Of a DNA stretch of 49,023 bases, positions 13,501 through 26,600 are shown in pieces. The translations under genes and the position numbers were made by a program. The notes under the pieces are model-generated. The model did not search any database. It saw nothing but the letters and a program-made list of their open reading frames with translations, and was not told where the DNA came from. How positions within the stretch are numbered: the first letter of the stretch is position 1; each line of letters begins with the position of its first letter. Origin of the DNA: Saccoglossus kowalevskii (lineage: Eukaryota > Hemichordata > Enteropneusta > Harrimaniidae). The stretch spans positions 822,064 through 871,086 of the forward strand of contig NW_003145783.1 of assembly GCF_000003605.2 (NCBI RefSeq), given 5' to 3'.

Positions 13501-16500
13501 TAACATCATTACTTTTTATTCATTCTTTGTTTGATACAAAAAAATGTTGTTTCTTTGGTTTGCTATGAAATATATGTAAACTTTTTTTTAAAGTTTATTT
13601 TATTGTGAATGAATGTTTTAGAACATTCGATCGCACAAATGGTGAAATCCCCTGTGATTTCTTAAACATGAGTTGACCTGCTATAGTGCCCTTTCACCTT
13701 TGAAGTCTAGAATGCCATAAACTTTATGGACAGTTTCCGAATATTAACAATCGCAAAAACAAAAAACGCATTACCAGTTTGCATTGATTTTCATGCATGT
13801 TGTTTTTAAAAAGACAATTAGGAACAATTAAAACGAATGAGTTTTAACAGCTTTCATTAAAATAGAAAAATTAAATGCATTTTACCTATTCGTGTGATAA
13901 ATCAGTAAGTCTTTTCTATGGAGCTAACTCTGTCATATTCATAATCTGTTGTTTTTTTTGCCTTGATTTGTTGCAAGCGATTGTCTTTTTATGTAAATTT
14001 TGCTTTCTGACGCCAAATGATACATTATGTATTCCATCTAATGTTTTGTAATCAATAATTTTTACTTAGTCAACAAGTTCTAACTGCTTGACCAATTTTC
14101 AAAACTGATTATTCAAAAGTACCATAGTCTAGTTTTTATCGTTAACCAAAACATTATTTTATACTGAGTGAATGAATGAATGTTTTACTGGTCTTTAAAA
14201 TATAACATATTTTGATTATAGACACAACTTTATCATTTACAAAAAGCTCATTAAACTTCTAATAGAGTAAACATGGTGCAAAAAAAAATGCACATGTACA
14301 TTCTAATTTCCCAAAAGTTTCATAATGTTTATTTTTTGTATTATTCGTAAGGACCTATAGTATGGAATAATACGCATTGGTATTGTTTGGAGTGTATGCA
14401 TCATTAATTTCACTCATTGTATCATTGCTATGTATTTATGCGATTTAAAAGTCTCATTAAAAATTAACGTTGTTTATCATTGATATATCTTCTCTATAAC
14501 TCCATCAACCAGAAACAGTTTCCGTTCTTTAAAATGTGGCTTCGAACATAACGCTCGGTATCAAAAGATTTTTCGTCGTCTTATTTAAATCTGACTGCAT
14601 CTTATTTCAAACTGACTGTACACGTAGGTACATCGACATAGTTATGTCAGTTATGTAGAAGTTACAATTCGTATAATGCTATGACGTCCTTGAAATCATT
14701 GATTATGACCGGCTGCCTGTCACAATCAATACAAGTCCATTCAGGCATCATCTTAATGTCCAGGGTTATTGAGTAATCAAAGTAAAAGGACTGATCAGGT
14801 CAATGTGCCATTATTGGTAATATTATGCTGTGTGAGTGTTGTTTTATTTGGATGCTTCCTTCCGTGTCTCCTGTTCGTTTTGTTGTCCATCGTGATCTCT
14901 AGCAATGTGTTGAGAGGCCATTGTGACAGACACGGTGCCGTCTTGTGTTCAATTCTTGGCAAGGTCGTATTTGTGTGTTGCCTTGTTACCTCTGGTGACT
15001 ATGTATTGTTATTGTGTATTCCGCCATTATCATTTACACCATTGTGGGAATCACTTCACGTAGCACGCAATGTCACAATACTGTCAACCATTGTCCCAAA
15101 TATTCAGTTTTATAACGTGATGGAAATCTTTAGAAAGAATACCAGTAAAGTTTTCCATAAAAATTTGAAAAAAAAAACGAAAAAATGGGATTTAAAAAAG
15201 TTGTTCACTGAGTCCTGTTTTACTTTCAGAATCACTCCTCAATCTAAATATTATACTCTTCACACCACAAACTCAATTTTTCCTGAAATTTTCTAATGAT
15301 GATGTCATCGTACAATGTATTCGTTAATTGGCTGGTTGGATCAACCGCAATAGAAATTTATAAATATTCATTAAGATGAATGGAGTGGGTTTGTTGTGTG
15401 GTGAGTATATGCCGGTACATACAATTTTAATACCATACTACAACTGTACATCCTCATTGGTCAATCAGTATCACATGTCAATCGATAACTGGGTAGTGCT
15501 CCGAGACAATGCACGAACCAGATTGTGTGTGAATCAGCAATATCTATCTGTTCGCCCACATTTGTAATTATCATTCAAAAATTAAACATATCTAATCCTG
15601 GTTGTTTTTATCCGCAAAATTACCTATCCTGTTTTCACATACATATTGCTTTTGAGTGCCATTCTATTCGATGAGCTATACCCACACAGTCAAGCATACT
15701 GCTGCTCATATTTTCAAGATATGAAAATAGAAATAAAAAGGACTCTATACAGGGTCCATAGCGTTGGGGAAATCCTTTGAAAGTCTTTGGATTTTTTGAG
15801 GTCTGGAAAGTTGTCTTTAAATCACAGAAAAAATATAAAAAAAAAATTTGAAAAGCCTTTAAAATTTCTTCGTAGTTATTATGGTAAGGTAATTTGTTTT
15901 ACCATATCCTCAGAACTTTGATGAGCTTTGATGATGATGTTGGCCTGAATTGAGGGTCAAAATGTCTTGGGGGGAAAAATGCAAGAAAGTTTGGTGAAAG
16001 CTCTGGAAAAGTCTTGGAAATCATTTGGCTCTTGGTGCTATGGACCCTGCTATACTGTTAACATAGTAACATGGCTTAGATAAGGATGTTCTTAATTTCT
16101 TGACTGCGTCCGTCTCACCCATAACTGTGCATATCCCCATCCTTGTACTATTACCATGAAATACTGGGCAGTGTGCCCTACTTTATTCTCTAAATGGCCT
16201 CGCGTTACTTTTGATATACAGCCCTAGTTTTAACCTGAACTCTCAGATTTGCAATTTAATGTCTCATTTCTACAAATAGTCATGCATATAGTAGATTGAC
16301 AATTCAAACATTGTATTAAAGTGGCATTCAAAGCTGGAAATTAAAAAATATTCTTTGTATTCTAGTGGGCTACCAGTTTTAAGAGTTGGTAGTCCTATGG
16401 TATTATTGGGTCGTCATCGAGTTTAGTAGGTACTAAAGCAATGCAAGAAAGCATGACCTCAAAAAGATAATTGTCACATTGCCCAATTTGTGTAGAATAC

Positions 16501-19500
16501 CCATGATTTTGAATACATCAATGTATAAAAAACAAAAGAATAAATCTTTTATACTTTTTTTTTTCAATTCGAACTTCTAGAAATTTGGCCCAAAGATATG
16601 AATTAATAGTCTGTGTGTGTGCCTTGGGCACTATATGAACTGCTGTTAATAAATGGTTAACCTTATAAACCATCCAGTGTCTTATAGATTGTGTTTGTGT
16701 TTCTTAAATATTCAAATTAACAGATTAATTAGAGGAAGAGTGGCTAGAACATATGAACTTTGATTTGGATCAATTTTTCCTATGTTGTGAACATACTGAT
16801 AAATACTTTATTTTAGCTGGAATTAATTTTAGTTGAAACAACATTTTGGATGTTTTGTATTGCATTTATTTTTCACTGAGTTGAATGTAAAACATAGGAG
16901 AAAATATATTTACACTGATTCAGCAAAAGTACTGAAAATAAATTCCAAGTGAAAATAAAGTACTTCACTGTAGTGGACTGTCAAAGTATTAATGTTGTGT
17001 CTGTGATTGGAAGTTAGTTTAGGGGGCAGCCATTTGAAGTCATGGGGGTGGCTGGAAGATTTGTTGAAAAAGTAAATTGCAAGCTAGAAAACCAAGCAAA
17101 AAAAAATGCATGCTATTTGTTTGCAGGGACAAAAACATGGCACATTCAAAACTTGTATAGATTACTGTAAAATCTGTATTAGAAGCTGCAGTTTCGTTTA
17201 AAATAGTTCAATACTACAGAGGAGATGGGGCTTCTATTATAGCATCTACACATGGTGATTTTTTAGTTCTCAATTGAATGGGTGCGACTTTTATTAGAGA
17301 TGTGGCTTCTAGTTCACGTTACAGTAATAGACACTGATAACAAAAAAAATGCACTGTTGATACTCTTCCACCCCCCCCCCCATGATTTAAAAGATTCACC
17401 CCTTACAACAACATATATAAAACACTTCGTCCTCCCAAACTGTTTTATGACCTAATGTACCATACATTGTACATGATTACGAATATCATTTAATTGGCTC
17501 ATTCCTCAGCTCCTGAGAGCGAGGTTATTTGTGGTTATGTTGGCGATTGCTGCTGTATCCGTGGAAGTACTATGGGAGATTGCATGATGGGAGTGAAAAG
17601 TCTTTTCACCAGTAAAACAATTTTAGAAAAGTGAAAACTAGAGTGACTTTGAAATAAAAGTTGATTTAAATATTAAATATCATGGAATCTGTATGGGATA
17701 ATGAAGGGAAATTGAACGGGTATGAAAGGGCAGTAAATGTGGCCAGAATGCAAGTTCAGAATTCGGGGGTCAAAATACGTCACAATACATCCATCATAGC
17801 GGCTGTCAAGTGACAACTAAATATGTATGCGGTAAAATACCGGATTTGCAGTTTGCGTGAATGGCCGGGGGAAACAACTCATGCAAATTCTGTGCTTCAG
17901 TAACAGTATTTGCTATTTTTTGTGCAATGGAAAAATGCTGTAAAAGTAATGCTGCCAAAGGATATTTCGTTCTAGTAAACAAAACAACCTTGGGACGTTT
18001 ATCTTGATAAATTGAGAAGACGAAAATCCCCTTGGGACAGTCCGTAGTTGTGAAACAATGGACATACTTCTCCAGGGTATCAAGGATATTTTTTGATTAT
18101 TTGAAGAGGAAAACTACTGCTTTATGGAAGAGCAAAGTTCAATGGCATTGGCCACAGTAATTCTAAATCGATGTTGGTTTTCAGAGGTGTTACTTGTGTA
18201 GAAGTAATAGCATTACGATGTTTTCGAGTTTTTCGTTTTATGTCTTGTATCACTATCAATATACAATTGGTAGTAATGTATGGGGAGGTGAAATCACACC
18301 AAAATCATCAATTGAAGTTGTACATATAAATTATCTTCGTTTTTTTTCTTGGAGACATCCAAAAACATCACAACAATGGGCTTTTTAGGGTGAAATTGGA
18401 CGTTACTTATTGAAGACTTTTATATGAAAACAAATGATAATATTTTAATCGTGTACAGATCTCGTCAAATCCATTATTAAAACAAGCTTTCCAAGAAAAC
18501 AAAGCAATTAATAGTAAATGGTACACTAATATAGACTTCCTTTTGAATAACATCAACCAGTCTAACCTGGTCGAAACAATGAAATTTTAACAGCAAGGCA
18601 ATTAAGACAAATTAAATAAACAAAATAATAAACATCATTTATATCAACTTAGAAAAGTGAATTACATAACGACAATCGATCAAAACAAAATGAAAACAAA
18701 TAAATTAAGAACATACAGAGAATTAAAAAAGAATTTTGTTTTTGAAACTTACCTTGTTACCCTGCAAAATATTGAGATGCGCGAAAATTTTACTAAATTC
18801 CGCCTCAGTGACCATAACTTGAAAATTGAGACTGGTAAACACAAAGGAATACCCCTTGCTAATAGATTACGCAACCTCTGTGATCAGAATCAAGTAGAAG
18901 ATAAAACAATTATCACCTATAACCCCGATAGAAATGTCTTATTTGAAATGGCAAAAACCAAAATCCAAAATTTTAAACATTTGTCACCAAAGACACAATT
19001 CATAGCAGTGCTAAACAACAGTGGTCCAACACTCCCTGTAGCAAGGTACCTAAAGAAGTGTTTTGAAATAGGACAGCAACCCCAGTTACAATTTTCGTTC
19101 GCAGTTAAGTTTTGAATTTTGTTTTTCAATCGTTTTATAGTATAATAACTTTGTCCTAATTTTTTTTCTCTGTAATGTATTAGCTTATTTTTTATAATTT
19201 TTTTTTATTTTTTTAATTTATTGATTTTCTTAAACCTTTTTATTCTTTCTTAAACATGTGCAACCATTGCCAATCCCCCCGGGGAATGTGTAAGTGTTAA
19301 TTATTATTATTTAATTAATGACCTCGTACATTAGTGATTGGCCTTGGCTACTAGGAAGAGTTTTTTTATAGAGGGGGGCGACTCGCTAGAAGTATTCGCC
19401 GTGACTCCGGACTTTTCATTTGGGTTTATACAACACTTACATGTTACTGTCAGGAAGGTTTAATGTCTTGTTTGTATTTGCACAATGTGAAAGAGGAGTT

Positions 19501-20591
19501 CATTGTCAAAATGTATACGGGTGCTTGTATGCGCGTTGAAACAAAATACAAAATTTGACTCATGTCACCAAACTGTGCAGCAAATCACAGATTTTCATTA
19601 TTTATTGTTTACAGTTTTTCTAAATTTCAGTTTTTATTGTTCATAATTATTCACAGTAATAAAACAGTTTTCCGTTCTGAAACCATGTCCAGTTATTATA
19701 ATTATGTACATGACAGCTTTTCCCACACAATAAAACAGGATTATATGTATGTTTCATGGGTTAATAGGCCACTTCTTTGCTTCAATTCCAACTATATCTC
19801 TGGAAATATAATTTGCTGTTTATCATTCATATTTCGATATCTCACAATGTCTAGTAATTTTAACTAACTACTATTTCGTAAAATTTGCCCAGCCTTGATT
19901 CCACTCCTACATTGTCATTAACAGTGAAGGTTAATGCAGATATATTGTAAATTACACAGAGGTAACGCTACAATACATTTTCCTTTACATTGCCTTGTAT
20001 TACATAACAGTCTTTGTGCTGAGGCAGTTATGGTTCACAACCATCACCAGTTCTCTTGTTAAGCTTATTTCTTCACAAACAATGTTGACAGTTGCATTGG
20101 TACTATTACAACAAAGAAATAAGTACACTCTGTCAGTGTCCTGCCAAGGTGTCATCTGATGCCACACCAAGTGATACATCATACCATAGCAGAATGCCTG
20201 TATGTCTGTAACTGTTGATTTGTATTAAGCCGACACATCATCATCTGTCCTGCATGGCTGGTCATGTGAGGGTTTTGACGTCAGATGAGTGGACCTTGTT
20301 TCCGCTTAGTCAACCGTGGGTCCTACTCTGTCACTTTTTATTTTTTTTTCCCAGTGACCCTATTGCCTTGACCTTGGAGAGTTCATACCTGGATTAAGTT
20401 TTGAATTGGTTCCTCTCCTTCATCTGAATTTTACGCTGTCTTTGACTTTCCTCAAGCACACAAATATGATTTGACCGTTGGTGTGACTATATTTTTGGAA
20501 TTTCTGTACCTGTTTTTTGTTAAAGAGCTGCAGTCGGGTCCCTTCATGTTGTAGTTGATATGAGACCCAAGGCGATGTACACAACATGTCT

Positions 20592-20627
<36 letters not shown>

Positions 20628-23600
20628 TACATGAAATTTGAACATGCGTTGTGCATGTGTTATTCATATTATTTTATAATCTACCATAACCCTCCATACA
20701 CTACAATATTTGCTCTATTAGAAACGCATCTCCAATAGAAATGTATATATACCAAAAATTGCATGCTTTGTATTGATAACTTCAATATGACATATTTTGA
20801 CCACAGACACACAATTTTGCTAAATTTTACCTTGTAACTACCGGTAGCTATTTAAAAGTCCAAAGAAATAAACATGGGATACCCAGAATATAAATCTCAA
20901 TTGCATTCATGTTTACTGATTTTCAATTCTGTTGACTACCAGAGTGTCGGACATAATGCTATGAGTAAAATCACAAAGTTGTTGTTCCCATAGAAACAAA
21001 TTCTCATTTTTAGTCCCCATTCGGACAAAGTCCGAAAACGGGGACTTATAATTCGGTCTCTGTGCGTCCGTGCGTCCGTCCGTCCGGTGTCATATCTCAG
21101 AATCCCTTGGACCGATTCCGTTCATTCTTCGCATGTGCCTAGTACTTTATCTGGGACATATGCACATGCAGTGGTTTAGCAATTCGATTCAAAATGGCCG
21201 ACTGGCAGCCATCTTGTTTTTTGAAAATGTTGTATTTCGGACATGCTTTGTCAGTTTTTATTCAAATTTGGTACATAGATTATACATGTTAGGATACATG
21301 TCCATGACGATTTATTTCACAATTGGATCAAAGATGGTCGACTGGCAGGCATCTTGTTTTTTTGTTTTTTTTATGCGGTATCTTGGAAGTGCTCTGTCAG
21401 TTTTCATTCAAATTTGGCACATACATGTACTTTATACATGTTAGGATGCATGTCCATAACAATTTGTTTCAAAATCTGGTCAAGGATGGCCGATTGACAG
21501 CAATCTGACTTTTTGGCCTTACTACTATATTTCCACAATTTATGTACCATTTTCATTCGTATTTGGCACATACATCATACATATCAGTGTGTTTCATAAC
21601 CAGATCAAAGATGGCCAAATAACGGCTGTTTTTATGTTTGGCCATATTACTACGGTACTACACGGAACACGTGTTTTGATGTAAATAAACAATCTGTTGT
21701 ATACGCCACTTGTTTTTTGTAATTTGATTCAATATGACTGCCCAATGTCCAATTCTTGTGTAAAAGCACTAAATCATAATTTTTTACAAATCCATCTCCT
21801 ATTAATGGTTTCAATCTAATCTCAATGACTTCATCAGCATCAAATTGATATGTCAGATCACAAAATTTGGGACGGGGACTGTGTCATTAACAATGACTTG
21901 TTACTTAGTAATTTATTTTGCTCAAATCTTTCATTCAACAAAATGTGAAGAATTGTTTTTGTTTTTAATTTTCTACATTTTATTTTGTCAAAGACAACTT
22001 GGATTTTTTTTCTTCTTCAAATGCAATTTTCGTGGCAAAACATTTTCTACATCTTTGTGGTCAACCATTATGGTCAGTTGCCAGCTCATGGAATTGTAAG
22101 TGTTTTAGTTTCTCCATTGTAGTTGAAATGTCGTGGGCGACAATAATAACGACCAGTGGGTACGGCTTCAAGTAATGGCTTTAAAGTTGACCTGGTTGAC
22201 ACGACTGCCGATTCTACCATTCTCTCTGGCAGGAAATTTGAAATGGAAATAACAATACAATGTTTTAGATGGGGGTCAGTGAACATGTTATCTGTAAATT
22301 CATTAGTATAGGGGAAATCGTGGGAAAAATTACTTCTAAGTATAATTGACATTAATCTGTTTATCTCTATACCCCTCTGCAGCTATTAAGGGTAGTTGCC
22401 ACCAAGGCACTTCAAGTTCAATATGGGTACCATGGCAACATGTATAGTATGTATAAAATACATTGTTTCTATGACAACTACCCCATGATATTGTGATGGT
22501 CAAGCTCTCTTAAACTATTCCAAAATGTCACATTTCTGCCATCACTGTGTTGAATACCGGTAATAATACAAACAGTTCAGTAAGATTGGTATTCATTCAA
22601 AACCCAAATAAAATCACTTTTACAGCTCACGTGCTTGTAATGTACGCTTGAAATGGAGCAAATAGGGCAGTGATTTGTCCCTATGTCATTCAGGTCACAT
22701 GATTAGGTGACATTGCTGAATTTACAAATCACGGCCAGCTTTTTGGCAACTTTTCTGAAATTCTTTGACATTTTTTCACAAACACAGCAATTGTTCAAAA
22801 TAATCGATGTTGTCTTTTCATGCTGTGAATGAACAGATTTACATTTAATAAATACATGCGTTAATATAATATAACGGAAATGTTATATAGATTAGGTCAA
22901 TCCCCTCAGTCTTGACAACGACTAAATTAATTTCAGTTCATTGGATCTATTATGGTACAGCCACCTTGGACTGTTCTTAAAACATTTCAAAGTTGAAGCA
23001 GGCTGTGTTGTATTGTTGCCCCTTTCTTTTTAAAAATAGATCTTAAAAAACTCTTTTGTTTTTGTTTTCTAAAGTTTTAATTTAAAAGACGTGCCACTGA
23101 TACACCACTATAGAGCTGAGTAACATTCAGGAAGCTAGAACTAGAAAATTTAAATTACCATGATAATTTACGGATTAAGTAGGGTTTAGAGTTTGCTATA
23201 TTTTACTTTCAAATCATCAAGAATCAGTGTAAATAAATTCTATACAAAACACCCAAAAAATCTTTTCAGTGAAAATTAATTGCAGCTAAAATAAAGTACT
23301 GTAAAGTACTTTATTTTAGCTGGGAATAAATTTCGTTGTAAAGACATTTTTGGTGCTTTGTATGTTATTTATTTTTACTGATTTCTGACAAGTTGAATGT
23401 AAAATATAAGAAAAAAGATATAATTGCTGGATTTTATTTCCACTGAATCATTCCTTCAGCGAAAATAAAGTATTCTACAGTATTTTACAGTATGCAAGAT
23501 CTCGCTGAAAACAGAAAATCACTCAATTGTCTTTCCTTTTTAAAGGTGTATAAGCATTCTGAATCCACTTCACAGTACGTGTGTGTGTTAGATATGGTTA

Positions 23601-26600
23601 CTACTGTGTACAATGGAATGTTGAAGTGCCTTGTGTATGGAATACAAATTTTAAAATAAGAATTTTAAAATTCAGTGAGTGTAGTACATTCAACAAAAAA
23701 CTGATAGAAAATCAGATTGATTTGTAAGACTACATTCCAAACATATGAGACATTGGGCACAGTCAATATTTGTGGTGAGAATAAAACGATCCAACTCAGG
23801 AGTACCATAGTTTCTGTTCATTGAGAAAATTTGACGGATAAATTCAGTGTTAAATCTGCATTTTAATCTGATAGTAATATGGCCAACTGGCAGCCATTAG
23901 TCAGGTGGACAAATCTATAAATTTGTATTTTGTTTAAAATCTAATACAAAATAATATTGTCAGTAGCACTGACTCTGTACCTAGTGTACAATTCTTTTCT
24001 TTTTTATAGTTCCACTGCAGATACGACTAAAATATTTCCATATTTACTCCAATAAAAATGCCTGTAAACAGTTACATACATTGTATACTGGATCATTAAA
24101 AATATGAATTATTTTAAACATATACATACATCTGTCATTTACGTTTGCACATGTGCTTCTAATAGAGCAAATATGTTTTGTGCTTTGACAGATATTACTC
24201 CAATCTGTAGACTCTGTTATCCTCATAGCTAATTACTACTGGTAATGTTAACATGTAAATATATTAATCTGAAGGGCTTGTCACATGTGAAATATATTAA
24301 CACTACTTTAATTCTATTGTTTGTCTAATGTGTAATTGACATATGTTTAAGATAACACTGTTGACATCCATAAATACATGAGTAAATAAATAAGGTGTCC
24401 TTCAATATTGGAGTTAGTCAGTGTAGTGAACTTAAATCATCATAAATTAAATCCATGTGAACTTGTAAAATAACTATAGTACTCATTGTTTTCCTCTCAA
24501 GTTTGTGAACCCAGAAAGAACTCAGTTATATTGTTTAAAACATCAAAATAGTGAATTAATAAATGGTTTTACAGTAACTCTGACATGGCTGTACACAAGA
24601 AGTACATGCCACCGTGAAAAGATCGCTTCAACAGAGATTTTGCCAGGCTTGCAACTTTGTGAAAGTTTGTCACTATTTTTAATTTATGCAGAAAATGGCA
24701 CACCAAGCAAGTACTTGAATAGGGAAAGAAAGAAAAGAAATTCCTTTGATGGTCTCTTTCACACATACTTGATATATTTGTTTACAATGGGAAGATTCTT
24801 TTAGTGTCATTGACACTTTGTAAACGAACCATGACTTCAGTTGTAAACTTTTTACCCAACAAAAACAAAAACAGAATCACAGGACTGATAGCTACATGTA
24901 GTCAATAACAGCTTTTGAAATTCATCCAAAAATGTTGTTTTTCCATCTAGATTATGTTAATAATAAAATAACATGTTTTTTTGTCAGAATTTTAGAAACA
25001 ATGAGGGAAAACTTCATTTTTCATGAAAAAATCAAATAAAAGTCTGAATTGAATGATAATTTTTAACTTTTAATAAAGTACCACGATTGAATCGATTCAG
25101 GAAAACAAATTATTCAAAAACATTTTGCTCTTTTTTTTCTTGGCCATTACAAGAAACTTTGTTGAAAGGTCTTATGACTCAAAATTCTTAAACAAACCAT
25201 TTTTTATTATTACAAAATAAGAAAAAAACAACATGTTTGAAATCAGATTATTCGATTTTTGCAGCAGGCATCAGTGTGTGTTTTTCTAGCATAACGTGAC
25301 TTCTTGTAGTAGTACAACAAATCCTCCATTGTTTGATCTTTTGAAGTGCTTAACAATCACGGTTTTAACCACATATTGTGAATTTCATTGTCAATTTCAC
25401 CGACACCTCCCACCTCCCACACACACACTGTGTAGATTTCTGTATGCATTTCTCAACTCCATCTTTTTCCTTTTTCGCTCAATTGTATACAGCTTTACAT
25501 GTATTTAAATTTTATAATTTTATCTTAATATAACTTATATTTGATTTTGAAAAAATGTTGATGTTTTATTGTCTGTTTCAACTGAGGTCATTTGCTCCAG
25601 CACTACCTTGGTGCAGCTAGAAAGTGAACTGTTGCTAGGTTACAGATTTAGCTTGTAAACAATTATGAGGTGCTGGTTCTTTTATTAGAAGTTTCTATTA
25701 GCTGTAGTGAAAAGTCTTTCCGACGTCAAAACTTTCCTACAACATTGAATTCTGTGAAATGCATGTGTTCTTCAAGAAAATTTGTATTACGTAATAATAC
25801 TGTAAAATACTTTTATTTTAGCTGGAACTAATTTTCGTTGAAAAGACTATTTGAGTGTTTTCTATGGAATTTATTTTCACTGATTTTTGATAAGTTGAAT
25901 GTACAATATAATCATCCTTTCAGAGAAAATAGTGAAAATAAATTCCAAGTGAAAATAAAGTATTTTACAGTACACAAGAAATGAAAAAATTGTTGTTATT
26001 GATCTGAGGCTGGATGTATGACAGTGTTTTGTTGCTATCTTCAAATCATGCAAATCAGACTGAAGCACTACTCCAGGTACCTGTGTTCAAATACACTACC
26101 TACATGTGTGGATCTTGTACAAGGTTATACCAGAATGTGACCATGACTTTGGTTTTGGATTTCAACCCTGGTTAGTTTTGAATTGGGGATATTCCCGCCG
26201 TGCACCTGACCACATGTCTGTAACACTGTGTAGCATAACCCATGCAGTGAGTTGATCATATCAACAACAACAACAACAGCATTCAGATTTTATTTGCATT
26301 TGTGTTTCAGTCTATCCTCTACTTCTGTGTATTGCTTATGTTTTTATGTTTTAAGGATGCTTGGTAACTACTGTGGAATACTTTATTTTCGCTGGAATTA
26401 ATTTTCGCTGAAAAGGCTTTTTGGGCGTTTTGCTTGGAATTTATTTTCACTGATTTTTGATGAGTTTAATGTGGAATTTAGGAAAAAAAGTATATTCGCT
26501 GGATTTTATTTTCACGGAATCATCCCTTCAGCGAAAATAGCGAAAATAAATCCCAAGCCAAAATAAAGTATTCTACAGTATCTGATTTACATTTGATCTA

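Noticed and set aside
14769-15296. 175-codon open frame with hydrophobic N-terminal part
   Set aside because: It starts with TTG, shows no family resemblance, ends in low-complexity Lys and Phe runs, and lies in an AT-rich intron. Chance is likelier than a membrane-protein gene.
21070-21508. Two overlapping open frames of 124 and 61 codons
   Set aside because: They arise from the tandem units of the dispersed repeat and resemble each other only because the DNA does.
24505-24804. 99-codon open frame with a basic RERKKRNS patch
   Set aside because: No domain resemblance; the opposite strand is open too, which suggests compositional chance.
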